Source of the DNA: Evansella sp. LMS18
Lineage (GTDB): Bacteria; Bacillota; Bacilli; Bacillales; Salisediminibacteriaceae
Direction: 5' to 3'
NCBI RefSeq assembly: GCF_024362785.1
Contig: NZ_CP093301.1
Location: forward strand, 3,286,001-3,350,000
Length of the DNA: 64,000 nt
How positions within the stretch are numbered: position 1 is the first letter of the stretch; every line of letters starts with the position of its first letter. Below the pieces are notes generated by a model. That model saw only the letters and a list, made by a program, of their open reading frames with translations, had not been told where the DNA came from and searched no databases. Of this stretch, positions 26,458 through 34,974 are shown piece by piece. The position numbers were made by a program, and so were the translations under genes.

Positions 26458-27267
26458 ATGATAAAGCAGCGTTTTTACCAGTCGCTTGTGGAGTTAACTC
26501 AAAACCCACTGTATACGAAGATTCTCAGGATGTTTACTGCATCAAAATTAAGCAGAATACTGAATTCCTCTTTTGTGGATTTCTATAAAATAAATAAAGA
26601 AGAAATGGAATTAGATATCAAAGAATACAAAACCATCAATGAATTGTTTGCCCGAAAACTTAAAGAAGGTTCGCGGCCAGTTGCATCAGAAAAAGAGATT
26701 ATCGCCAGTCCGGTAGACGGTGTACTTTCAAAAGCAGGAATTGTTACAGAGGATGCTGCTTTTCACGTAAAAGGCAAAGACTATTCTTTAAGAAAAATGG
26801 TAGGCCTGGAAAACACATGGAGGAGATATACAGGAGGCCATTACATGCTGTTTTACTTAAGTCCCAAAGATTACCATCGTATACACAGTCCGCTGAATGG
26901 TGTTATTACTAAGAGATGGGCTCTGGGAAAATATTCGGACCCGGTAAACCAGCTTGGGCTGATGTTCGGTAAAGATCCTCTTTCAAATAATTATCGAATT
27001 ATTACAGAGTTTGAAAACGAAAACAATGTACGTATGGCGATGGTGAAAATCGGAGCTTTGAATGTTAACAGTATACATCCTACCCACCTGGAGGGAGACG
27101 TAAAAACTGGCCAGGAAGTTGCTTATTTTTCATTCGGTTCCACGGTTATCCTGCTTTTTGAGCCGGATACTGTCGAGCCTCTGACAGACTGGAACGAAGA
27201 AAACGTTATTGTTAAACAAGGACAGACTCTGGGAAGATTCAGGGAACGGGGACCAATAAGCCGTTAA
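26458..27267 (+). CDS. psd: Phosphatidylserine decarboxylase proenzyme
   Basis: Makes phosphatidylethanolamine from phosphatidylserine at the membrane. The 269-residue proenzyme has SPVDGVLSKAG, FYLSPKDYHRIHSP and HPTHLEGDV, and the self-cleavage site FGST near residue 226, where Ser becomes the pyruvoyl group. GGAGAG precedes ATG 26458. No pssA gene is adjacent, so phosphatidylserine synthesis must be encoded elsewhere. Convergent with the mrp operon. Confidence 0.95.
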   Translation: MIKQRFYQSLVELTQNPLYTKILRMFTASKLSRILNSSFVDFYKINKEEMELDIKEYKTINELFARKLKEGSRPVASEKEIIASPVDGVLSKAGIVTEDAAFHVKGKDYSLRKMVGLENTWRRYTGGHYMLFYLSPKDYHRIHSPLNGVITKRWALGKYSDPVNQLGLMFGKDPLSNNYRIITEFENENNVRMAMVKIGALNVNSIHPTHLEGDVKTGQEVAYFSFGSTVILLFEPDTVEPLTDWNEENVIVKQGQTLGRFRERGPISR

Positions 27268-27292
27268 ACACTTACTTTTAACAGCCAACATG

Positions 27293-27336
27293 AAAAGCCA
27301 CCGAAGACAAATAACAGTCTGCGGTGGCTTTTCTCT
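27293..27336. terminator. Bidirectional terminator between psd and mrpG
   Basis: AAAAGCCACCG (27293-27303) pairs with CGGTGGCTTTT (27322-27332), with T or A runs on both strands. Confidence 0.88.
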
Positions 27337-27694
27337 ATTTTGTAGTTGCTTTTTTACCGGATTTTTTCATCTCTTTTTCTAAGTCATCCTGTATGCTCTT
27401 GTCGGAAAGCTCAGCTCCAACTCTGTATGCAGAGCGGGAAATCATAAAACCGGCAAGAGGGGCTGTTAAGAAAACAAACAAGATGGTTAACAGTACTTTC
27501 CCAACAAATATTCCCTCAAGAATCAGGAAGTATAGGAAAACCCCTATCATAATACTGATAACACCAAGTGTGGCACTTTTCGTAGCCGCGTGCAGTCTCC
27601 CATACACGTCAGGAAAACGAATGATCCCGATAGAGCCTAAGAGAGAAAGGCCTCCGCCGATAAGCAGGAAGATACTAATCACGATCTCTGTCAA
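27335..27694 (-). CDS. mrpG: Na+/H+ antiporter subunit MrpG
   Basis: A 119-residue subunit of the Mrp antiporter with three transmembrane segments. Landmarks are LLIGGGLSLLGSIGIIRFPDVYGRLHAA and TAPLAGFMISRSAY, typical of MnhG/PhaG. The start is taken as TTG 27694, with GGAGGTG 8 nt upstream; this gives the usual family length and a 20-nt overlap with mrpF. Last gene of the operon. Confidence 0.93.
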   Translation of the reverse strand: MTEIVISIFLLIGGGLSLLGSIGIIRFPDVYGRLHAATKSATLGVISIMIGVFLYFLILEGIFVGKVLLTILFVFLTAPLAGFMISRSAYRVGAELSDKSIQDDLEKEMKKSGKKATTK

Positions 27695-27956
27695 GAACCA
27701 CACCTCCTTCAATAAACTTAGCGAGTGCAACAGATCCAAGGAATGCCAGGATAGCTAATACAAGCATCACTTCTGAATAGGCAATGGTACCCTGGGATAC
27801 CATTATGACCCCGGTAAATCCGATAAGATTTATTCCGATTGTATCCAGAGCCACAATCCTGTCTGACATTGTCGGGCCTTTTACAGCTCTGTATGTGCAC
27901 ACCAGGATGGAAAGTGACATGACAGCAAGTACTATTTGGGCTGTAAGCTGCAGCAT
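27675..27956 (-). CDS. mrpF: Na+/H+ antiporter subunit MrpF
   Basis: A 93-residue hydrophobic subunit (MnhF/PhaF family). YRAVKGPTMSDRIVALDTIG is the family signature, including the conserved Asp. Three membrane helices. Its ATG overlaps the mrpE stop by one base, indicating translational coupling within the Mrp complex. Confidence 0.94.
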   Translation of the reverse strand: MLQLTAQIVLAVMSLSILVCTYRAVKGPTMSDRIVALDTIGINLIGFTGVIMVSQGTIAYSEVMLVLAILAFLGSVALAKFIEGGVVLDRDRD

Positions 27957-28432
27957 TACTCTGTCACCTCCAGAATAGCCTTTTCGAAAGAATCATGAAT
28001 TTCTTTGATTGCTTCGTCTTTATCAGGTACATGGATAGAATGCACAAATATCGTTTTTCCATCTTCCGAAAAATCCATGGACAGTGTTCCTGGAGTCAGC
28101 GAAATAAGCGTTGCTAACAAGGTTACCTCCCAGTCAGTTTTCAGCTTTGTGGGAACTGCTATTATACCAGGAGTTATGTCCATTTTCGGGCTTAATACTA
28201 TTTTAATTACATCAATGTTTGACAGAATCAGTTTGTAGATAAATAAACCAATCAGTTTAAACATTGCAATTACCCGGCGAAAGTAAAAGTCGAACTTCAA
28301 GAAACGCCTTAGCAGAAATAGCATTGCTAAACCTACAATATAACCCAGCATGAATTCCACGCCGGTGAATTCGTTTCTTAACAGCATCCATATGAGCGCA
28401 ATACCGATATTAAGCAGGATTTGAAAAGCCAT
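27956..28432 (-). CDS. mrpE: Na+/H+ antiporter subunit MrpE
   Basis: A 158-residue MnhE/PhaE subunit with two N-terminal membrane segments and a cytoplasmic domain containing LISLTPGTLSMDFSEDGKT, the family hallmark, and VHSIHVPD. It is needed for assembly or full activity of the antiporter. It starts 5 nt after the mrpD stop. Confidence 0.94.
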   Translation of the reverse strand: MAFQILLNIGIALIWMLLRNEFTGVEFMLGYIVGLAMLFLLRRFLKFDFYFRRVIAMFKLIGLFIYKLILSNIDVIKIVLSPKMDITPGIIAVPTKLKTDWEVTLLATLISLTPGTLSMDFSEDGKTIFVHSIHVPDKDEAIKEIHDSFEKAILEVTE

Positions 28433-28437
28433 AGCAC

Positions 28438-29922
28438 CTACTCCTTAAGTACAGAATTTATATAAATTGATGGGTCGAGCAGCTGTTCCGCAACTTCCAT
28501 AGAGAAAGAAAAGATTGGCTCAGCCGCAAGTCCCATAATAATGGATAAAGCTACAAGCGGAGCGACAGGCCAGAGAAGGGGAGCCAGTTTCGTCTTTTTA
28601 ACTTCTTCCTCTGATAATGAAGGTTTGCCCCAGAAAACATAGACGAAAATCTTCATCATGGAGAATAGGGTTAACAGCCCTACTAATAAACTTACAAATA
28701 CGATAAAATAACGCTCTTCCTGAATACCGGATAAAATTAACGCGAATTTACTGAAGAATCCGCTTAGCGGCGGTATCCCTGCAAGTGAGATGGCTGCGAT
28801 GAAAAAGAGCCAGGCCAGTGCAGGATGGGTCTTTAACAGGCCGCTCATCTTCTTTAAGTCAGTGGTGCCTGTAATCTTTTGGGTAGCACCTGCAAAAAGG
28901 AATAATGCAGCTTTTACAATAATATGGTGGGCGATGTAATAGATTGCCCCGGCAATGGCAAGTGGAGTATAAAGCCCAAGCCCCATCACCATATAGCCAA
29001 CCTGGCTGATGATGTGGTAGGAAAGGATGCGTTTGAAGTCGAACTGGGATACAGCTCCTAATACTCCAAAGAACATTGTAAAACCTGCCAAAGCCAAAAT
29101 AATATTGTGTGTGAAATCAGGGTTATGCGTGAAAATAAGCGTGAACGAGCGGATAATTGCATAAATCCCTACTTTTGTAAGCAGTCCCCCGAAAAGGGCA
29201 GCAATTGCTGCAGGAGGGCCATAGTATGACTTAGGAAGCCAGAAATACAGTGGGAAAAGGGCGCCCTTCATACCGAATACAATGAGAAACAGAATAGCGA
29301 CAACATTAAGTACACCTGTCTGTTCAAGTTCGCCAACCCGCTCCCCGAGCTGGGCCAGATTCAGCGTTCCTGTTACAGAATATAAATAAGCTATTCCGAT
29401 AATGAAAAACATGGAAGCGAAAATGTTTATTACTACATACTTAAAAGACTCACGAAGCTGATATTTTGTTCCCCCTATAACTATTAAAACGTAGGAGGCA
29501 ATCAGCATAACCTCAAAAAATACGAAGAGGTTAAACAAATCCCCTGTCAGAAATGCACCGTTTACTCCTGTCATTAAGAAAAAGTAAAAAGGATAAAAAT
29601 AGAATTTTTCTCTTTCTGAGTGAATTGTCTGAAATGCAAAGAACAGACACGCCACTCCGACAATACTGGCCAGGATAAGCATCAGTCCTGCAAATAAATC
29701 ACCGACTAACACTATTCCAAATGGTGCAGGCCAATTTCCTAATTCAACTGTAGTGATCCCGTTCTGATAAATAATATACGTTAAGTATATGGAGACAGCG
29801 AGCATAGCGAACGCTGTCACGGCGCTGATAAAACGCTGAATGGACGGGCTGTTCCTGAAAAGGATCAAAATAACGCCCATTATGAAAGGTATCAGAACAG
29901 GGAGTAAGACAATATTATTCAT
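28438..29922 (-). CDS. mrpD: Na+/H+ antiporter subunit MrpD
   Basis: A 494-residue polytopic subunit homologous to the antiporter-like subunits of respiratory complex I (NuoN/NuoM type). It has about 14 helices. Visible are the conserved membrane Glu region FFEVMLIASYVLIV, GAISQFDFKRILSYHIISQVG-like sequence and FSKFALI. ATG 29922 follows AAGGGG with 8-nt spacing and overlaps the mrpC end; a GTG two codons upstream is less likely. Confidence 0.95.
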   Translation of the reverse strand: MNNIVLLPVLIPFIMGVILILFRNSPSIQRFISAVTAFAMLAVSIYLTYIIYQNGITTVELGNWPAPFGIVLVGDLFAGLMLILASIVGVACLFFAFQTIHSEREKFYFYPFYFFLMTGVNGAFLTGDLFNLFVFFEVMLIASYVLIVIGGTKYQLRESFKYVVINIFASMFFIIGIAYLYSVTGTLNLAQLGERVGELEQTGVLNVVAILFLIVFGMKGALFPLYFWLPKSYYGPPAAIAALFGGLLTKVGIYAIIRSFTLIFTHNPDFTHNIILALAGFTMFFGVLGAVSQFDFKRILSYHIISQVGYMVMGLGLYTPLAIAGAIYYIAHHIIVKAALFLFAGATQKITGTTDLKKMSGLLKTHPALAWLFFIAAISLAGIPPLSGFFSKFALILSGIQEERYFIVFVSLLVGLLTLFSMMKIFVYVFWGKPSLSEEEVKKTKLAPLLWPVAPLVALSIIMGLAAEPIFSFSMEVAEQLLDPSIYINSVLKE

Positions 29923-30253
29923 CGGCACTACCCCTTAATTCATCAAGATCATCTGTTTTATGTTCTTTATATGTGCGGTAAGCTAAAACAAGTAAAAAAG
30001 CTGTTACCCCAAAACTGATTACGATTGCTGTCAGAATCAATGCCTGAGGCAGCGGGTCACTATACGCTTCCGCCTGTTCTCCGAGAAGGGGAGGTGCTCC
30101 TTCTCCAAGTCCTGAGAGAGTGAGAAGGAGCAGGTGTGCTCCATGGGAAAGGAGCATGATTCCCAGCACTACACGGAGAAGGCTTTTAGTCAATATCATA
30201 TAGGTTGCCACGGAGACGAGTACTCCAACCGTTATTATCATTAATATCTCCAT
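29915..30253 (-). CDS. mrpC: Na+/H+ antiporter subunit MrpC
   Basis: A 112-residue NuoK-like subunit with three helices. Family features are LRVVLGIMLLSHGAHLLLLTLSG and DPLPQALILTAIVISFG, the latter with the DPLPQALVLTAIVI signature of MnhC/MrpC. Its start is coupled to the mrpB stop by a one-base overlap. Confidence 0.95.
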   Translation of the reverse strand: MEILMIITVGVLVSVATYMILTKSLLRVVLGIMLLSHGAHLLLLTLSGLGEGAPPLLGEQAEAYSDPLPQALILTAIVISFGVTAFLLVLAYRTYKEHKTDDLDELRGSADE

Positions 30254-30678
30254 TATGCATCATCCTCCGCGATCGTAAGAATCGTCAGCAAAGCTACCCC
30301 TACAACAACGAGGTAAATCCCAAGATCAAACGGGAGAGCTGTTGTCAATTCAGTTTCTCCTAAGACAGGGAGATCGTAATACTCAAAATACTGAGTCAGA
30401 AACGGATCCCCGAAGAGAAAACTGTTCAGACCGGTGGCAATTGCGATAAGAAGCCCCACAGCAATCATTGTTGAATAATTAAAAGGAATGACTCTCTTGA
30501 TTGTCTTTAGGTCAAAGCTGACATACAAAAGCAGCAGGGCAGAAGCTGTCATCAGCCCTCCAATAAATCCGCCGCCAGGATTATTATGCCCGGCAAAAAA
30601 CAAGAAGACGGAGAAGGAAAGGATAATGAATGCAACTATCCGCGTTATTGTATGCAGCATCAGAAAGTTCGTCTTCAT
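30253..30678 (-). CDS. mrpB: Na+/H+ antiporter subunit MrpB
   Basis: A 141-residue subunit of the MnhB family with four helices. NNPGGGFIGGLMTASALLL is the family motif. It overlaps the mrpA end by 4 nt and mrpC by one. In other bacteria MrpA and MrpB-type sequences can be fused; here they are separate. Confidence 0.95.
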   Translation of the reverse strand: MKTNFLMLHTITRIVAFIILSFSVFLFFAGHNNPGGGFIGGLMTASALLLLYVSFDLKTIKRVIPFNYSTMIAVGLLIAIATGLNSFLFGDPFLTQYFEYYDLPVLGETELTTALPFDLGIYLVVVGVALLTILTIAEDDA

Positions 30679-33104
30679 ACATCCTCGCCTCCTTTAAATT
30701 TATGCTTAATCAATGTGACCACTCCTAAGGCTGCAATTGCAAGAACAAGTACTTCAAGCAATGTATCCAGTCCACGGAAATCAACAAGGATGACGTTTAC
30801 CATGTTGTATCCTCCCGCCAGGGGCACAGAAGCCTCTACGAAGAAGTCAGAAATAGGGTCAAACCCTGCGGTTTGCCTTAAAGCATGTACGCTTAGTGCG
30901 ATTATTGTCACCATTAGTCCCATCCCTACAGAAATTGCAAGGTTGGTGAACCGGAATCTTGGAGTGAATTTTTCTCTTCTAAGTTCCGGCAGGTGATAGA
31001 AAGCAAGAAGCAGAAGTACTACCATCACTGTTTCCACAAGCAGCTGTGTAAGTGCAAGGTCCGGTGCTCTGAAGACAACAAACAGAAGGGCGACCAGGAA
31101 ACCGATAACCCCGACGACAATTATCGCAGTAATACGCTGCTGAATAAAAGGCATCGTGAGAGTGGCTGCGATCAGAACCAGGGTAATTACCCATAGAAAT
31201 GGAGTGACTTCCCCTGCGTTAAACATTGCGAGTGATTCAAACGACAACGCGTCAAACTGAATGAATGTCCAGCCGACGAGGAAAATCATGAATATCATCA
31301 TAAACGCAAAGTAATCTCTCAGTAATCCCGTCATCTGGAAGTTTGTTACACGCTGTGAGCCTGCAATAAGGCCGTCCAGTCCGCTGTCGTACACTCTGTT
31401 CAGTGGATCCCTTTCTTTCAGGAAGAAAGTTGTTTCCTGCCAGCGTTTCAGATTCAGGACAACGAGCATACCGAACAGTACAACACCTATAGTCATGAAC
31501 AGTTCCGGATTTAACCCGTGCCAGTGATATATATTCACATAAAATCTATCTCCTTCCGCTAAAAGGTTAGGGAGAATAGACTGCATTGCGGGCTCAATAA
31601 TTGTGTATCCCAGCAGGTTAGGGAACAGCCCGAAAATGACTACTAAAGATGCCAGGATGATTGGCGAAATAAGCATACCTACCGGAGCTTCGTGAGCTTC
31701 TTTTTTCAGTTTCTCCGGCTGGTATTTACCAGTGAAGGTCCTGAAAAACATTATCATACAATAAGCAAAGGTAAAGACACTTGCTATCCATGCTAATACA
31801 GGGAACAAAAAGCCCCATGTGGAAACATTGAATATATCAAGGGTCGTAGCGTTAAGCGTCCCGGTAAAGAACATCTCCTTACTCAGAAAGCCATTGAACG
31901 GAGGCAGCCCTGCCATGGAAGCAAGACCAATTAAAGAGATGGTGAATGTAATCGGCATGATTGTCATTAAGCCGCCAAGGTTCCGAATATCACGGGTCCC
32001 TGTCTCATGATCCACAATCCCTACAACCATAAACAGGCTTCCTTTAAAAGTAGCATGGTTAATAAGGTGGAATACTGCTGCCATTACAGCAGTAGCATAA
32101 AGCATATCAACATTTGCAACATCATAGTGCACTGCCGCTGAACCAAGGCCAAGCAGGGACATAATCAGCCCCAGCTGGCTAATCGTTGAAAAAGCCAGTA
32201 TTGCTTTAAGGTCTTTTTGCCTGATTGCTGAGACGGAGCCCCAGACCAGTGTAACAAGGCCGAAGATCGTCAGCAGCCAGAACCACTGTGCTGTTCCTCC
32301 GAAAACAGGTGTTAAACGGGCGACAAGATAGATCCCTGCTTTTACCATCGTAGCTGAGTGCAGGTACGCACTAACAGGTGTAGGTGCTTCCATAGCATCC
32401 GGAAGCCAGATGTGGAATGGAAATTGAGCTGATTTAGTGAATGCACCTAATAAGATCAGCAGCATAGCCGGAATAAACAGCGGATCATTGATGATTGTAC
32501 CAGCCTGTGCGATTATCTCCTGAATACTGAACGTATTTGTCATCACATATAACAGGGAGAAACCAGCAAGCATACTGAATCCTCCGGTAACGGTGATAAA
32601 CATGGACTTTTGGGCCCCGTACCGTGACTTTTCCTTATGGAACCAGTAGGCAATCAATAAAGAAGAAGCAAGACTCGTCAGTTCCCAGAAAACATAGATA
32701 ACTATCAGGTTATCTGACAGAACTACTCCAAGCATAGCCCCCATGAACATAAGAAGGTATACATAGAAGTTATTAAGCGGCTCATCTTTTTTGTTTGCAA
32801 TATAGTAAATGGAATACAGGACTACGAGTGCTCCGATACCTGTTATTAAGAGTGCAAACAACAGGCTTAATCCATCAAGGTAAACGGTGAAGTTAATACC
32901 CAGCGACGGAACCCAAGGCACTGTTAGCTGAAGCGGCTCCATAGGACCGCCAACAGGCAGATATTGCAGTAAGTAAACAAACAATACGGTTGGAAGTATT
33001 AATACAAACCACCCGGTATGGATATTGCGGAACCATTTATAAAAAAACGGGACAAATATTGCCATAATAAATGGTGCTAAAACTAAGTAATGAAGCGTTG
33101 ACAA
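30675..33104 (-). CDS. mrpA: Na+/H+ antiporter subunit MrpA
   Basis: An 809-residue subunit: an N-terminal NuoL-like part with VFWELTSLASSLLIAYW, FPFHIWLPDAMEAPTPVSAYLHS-type sequence and a Lys in the membrane core, plus a C-terminal NuoJ-like part (about 640-809) with FRAPDLALTQLLVET. The start is TTG 33104 with AAAGGAGGT upstream, giving the usual length. Mrp antiporters export Na+ and bring in H+, and are essential for alkaliphiles. First gene of mrpABCDEFG. Confidence 0.95.
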   Translation of the reverse strand: MSTLHYLVLAPFIMAIFVPFFYKWFRNIHTGWFVLILPTVLFVYLLQYLPVGGPMEPLQLTVPWVPSLGINFTVYLDGLSLLFALLITGIGALVVLYSIYYIANKKDEPLNNFYVYLLMFMGAMLGVVLSDNLIVIYVFWELTSLASSLLIAYWFHKEKSRYGAQKSMFITVTGGFSMLAGFSLLYVMTNTFSIQEIIAQAGTIINDPLFIPAMLLILLGAFTKSAQFPFHIWLPDAMEAPTPVSAYLHSATMVKAGIYLVARLTPVFGGTAQWFWLLTIFGLVTLVWGSVSAIRQKDLKAILAFSTISQLGLIMSLLGLGSAAVHYDVANVDMLYATAVMAAVFHLINHATFKGSLFMVVGIVDHETGTRDIRNLGGLMTIMPITFTISLIGLASMAGLPPFNGFLSKEMFFTGTLNATTLDIFNVSTWGFLFPVLAWIASVFTFAYCMIMFFRTFTGKYQPEKLKKEAHEAPVGMLISPIILASLVVIFGLFPNLLGYTIIEPAMQSILPNLLAEGDRFYVNIYHWHGLNPELFMTIGVVLFGMLVVLNLKRWQETTFFLKERDPLNRVYDSGLDGLIAGSQRVTNFQMTGLLRDYFAFMMIFMIFLVGWTFIQFDALSFESLAMFNAGEVTPFLWVITLVLIAATLTMPFIQQRITAIIVVGVIGFLVALLFVVFRAPDLALTQLLVETVMVVLLLLAFYHLPELRREKFTPRFRFTNLAISVGMGLMVTIIALSVHALRQTAGFDPISDFFVEASVPLAGGYNMVNVILVDFRGLDTLLEVLVLAIAALGVVTLIKHKFKGGEDV

Positions 33105-33466
33105 ATGATTTACCTCCTTTATGTAAATTGTTTCAGGTGTCAGTACTATTGTTAATTGTGTTGATTCCACTGCCTCCTGCTTATCGCTTTGTAAATTATA
33201 ATATAAATTATTTGTGCTTGCACGTTAGGCAGTTTTATCCTTTACTATAATTTTAGTTTTTATTAAATAAGTAGAAAGTGCGCAAAAAAACTCGAAAAAT
33301 TTTTTTGCTGTCCTGAAAGAAGGCGGTGCGGCAAGCTTCTGTTTAAAAAATTCTGAAATGTCCCAGTTTAAAAAGGCAGAGTCTCCTTTCATCACTTATC
33401 CTCTTATATACACTTCTAAACTGAATTTTTAAAGAAGTGACCTGCATTACGTATAAAAAAGAAAAA
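33105..33466. other. Upstream region of mrpA
   Basis: About 360 bp, AT-rich, with no gene. A TATAAT hexamer in the minus direction lies at 33195-33200, without a convincing -35. Nothing else is recognised. Confidence 0.4.
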
Positions 33467-33504
33467 ATCGCCTCATCCTTATTACAAAGGAGATGAGACG
33501 ATTG
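33467..33504 (-). terminator. Minus-strand terminator hairpin overlapping the RBS of the next plus-strand gene
   Basis: AATCGCCTCATCC and GGAGATGAGACGATT form a long stem. On the minus strand it is followed by TTTTTTCTTTTTT, so it is a good terminator for transcription arriving from sda. On the plus strand the same stem contains the AAAGGAG site of the small secreted protein gene. Confidence 0.6.
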
Positions 33505-33720
33505 AAAAACAATAAAACATATACTGTAAGTGCTGCTGTCTTCGTGGTACTATTACTGTCTGCAGTTCCGTTTCATATAAGCGCCAACAATCAGATTATT
33601 GAAAGGCAGACCTCCGAAGAAAATATTGAGAGTTTCTTTATTGGAGGAAGACCTCTTGAAGATCTGAAATTTCAGCCCAGAGAGTATATCCAGGTGGATA
33701 AGCAGCCTGTCAGAGAATAA
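33502..33720 (+). CDS. Small secreted protein of unknown function
   Basis: A 72-residue product starting MKNNKTYTVSAAVFVVLLLS and continuing to HISANN, a typical Sec signal peptide with likely cleavage near residue 28; the mature part is about 45 residues and hydrophilic. The start is TTG 33502, 9 nt after AAAGGAG; an in-frame ATG at 33493 touches that site. I recognise no family. It faces sda tail to tail, and its start lies in a hairpin. Confidence 0.55.
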   Translation: MKNNKTYTVSAAVFVVLLLSAVPFHISANNQIIERQTSEENIESFFIGGRPLEDLKFQPREYIQVDKQPVRE

Positions 33721-33754
33721 TGAATTATTGCTTTTCCGGTAATTTCAATTTCCG

Positions 33755-33913
33755 TCAGGACATGAACGGGTGCTTGTCCGCCAGGGAACGACGCTTCATT
33801 TCCTCATGAATAAGAAGAATAAAGTCCTCGCTCAGTTTCAGGTCCCGTGCTTTATTATAGGTTTCAACCAACAGATCATCCGATAAATATCTCATAGCCT
33901 CCTGCCGCTGCAT
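33755..33913 (-). CDS. sda: Sporulation histidine kinase inhibitor Sda
   Basis: The minus strand encodes 52 residues starting [19 protein letters not shown] and ending with [14 protein letters not shown]. The [21 protein letters not shown] pattern matches B. subtilis Sda (LSDELLIESY, DFIELIENEIKRRSL), the two-helix hairpin that blocks autokinase activity of KinA when replication is perturbed. AGGAGGTGG lies 10 nt before ATG 33913; an inner Met (33895) lacks an RBS. In B. subtilis sda is activated by DnaA and sits next to yqeG, as here. DnaA boxes follow upstream. Confidence 0.9.
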   Translation of the reverse strand: MQRQEAMRYLSDDLLVETYNKARDLKLSEDFILLIHEEMKRRSLADKHPFMS

Positions 33914-34154
33914 AGCAGCTCCACCTCCTATTCCTTTTACTAATTAGTAGTGAAGGCTCTACAGTTACCTGAAATAAAAATAAGGAAAATTCTGAATAAT
34001 CTCCTGTTAGTTTTGTATATTTTCCATCTGGTTGCTGCCCTCGATTATTAACTTCTGTTATGTATTATCCTGCTGACTGAAAGTCTGCTCTGTAGCCTGC
34101 TGTTTCTTACTGAGTTGATAATATCATGATACTGCAGCCTTCTCAACGTGTATA

Positions 34155-34253
34155 TTATCCACACTCCATAGTGGATAACCTGTTGATTAACTGTATATAA
34201 AGGTATAAATGGTTGTTGGAATAAAGGGGGATATGTTAGTAAGTTTATCCACA
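34155..34253. promoter_or_regulatory. DnaA-box cluster between sda and yqeG
   Basis: Perfect TTATCCACA boxes lie at 34155-34163 and 34245-34253, and a one-mismatch box in opposite orientation (TTATCCACT on the minus strand) at 34170-34178. The region is AT-rich. In B. subtilis DnaA activates sda through boxes upstream of it, so the same control is likely here. Confidence 0.75.
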
Positions 34254-34443
34254 AACGCGGCAGCCCGCAGAAACTGTCGAAAAGTTTTTAGAATATAGTG
34301 GGTTGTCTGAAGAATCGTGTCGAATCCTCCAGAATTCTTCAATCAAGGAAAAAAATTCTCTCCAGTTTGAAAACAAAGATAGAATACATGTATTATAGGG
34401 AAGGAAGTATAACATAAGCTGCCAATAGATTGGAGGACAAATC

Positions 34444-34974
34444 GTGCTAAAACAGTTTATTCCTGACCAGTACGTAAAGTCTATATATGATATTTCTATT
34501 GAGGAATTGAAAGAAAACGGCATTAAAGGTATCATTACAGATCTTGATAACACACTCATTGAATGGGACAGAGCAGATGCGACGGAAGAGGTCGTTGCCT
34601 GGTTTGAGGAAGTCAGGAAACACGGTTTTGAAATCGTCATTGTATCAAACAATAATGAAAAACGTGTGAAGAGTTTCTCGGAACCTCATAAAGTAACGTT
34701 TATTCATAGTGCGCGGAAACCGCTGAGCAGAGCCTTTAAAACAGCTGCCAAACTTATGAAGCTGAAACGGGAAGAAGTAGTGGTTATAGGAGACCAGCTC
34801 CTGACGGATGTTCTGGGAGGCAACAGAAGCGGCTTTCAGACAATCCTTGTTGTCCCGGTAGCGCAGACTGATGGCGTACTTACGAGAGTGAACAGGCGAA
34901 TTGAACGAAGAGTATTTGAAATAATGAGGAAGAGAGGGCTGATTGAATGGGAAAAGCAAAAGAAGAGCGAGTAA
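34444..34974 (+). CDS. yqeG: YqeG family HAD IIIA-type phosphatase
   Basis: A 176-residue HAD-superfamily protein. Motif I is IITDLDNTLIEWD with the nucleophile Asp near residue 33; motif II is IVSNNNEKRV; motif IV is VIGDQLLTDVLGGNRSG. The family is widespread in Firmicutes and related to the mitochondrial phosphatidylglycerophosphate phosphatase PTPMT/Gep4 type, but its substrate in Bacillus is not settled. It overlaps yqeH by 28 nt and opens the yqe operon. Confidence 0.93.
   Translation: MLKQFIPDQYVKSIYDISIEELKENGIKGIITDLDNTLIEWDRADATEEVVAWFEEVRKHGFEIVIVSNNNEKRVKSFSEPHKVTFIHSARKPLSRAFKTAAKLMKLKREEVVVIGDQLLTDVLGGNRSGFQTILVVPVAQTDGVLTRVNRRIERRVFEIMRKRGLIEWEKQKKSE

Noticed and set aside
33493-33501. 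ATG start for the small secreted protein
   Set aside because: It touches the AAAGGAG site; TTG 33502 has correct spacing and starts a better signal peptide.
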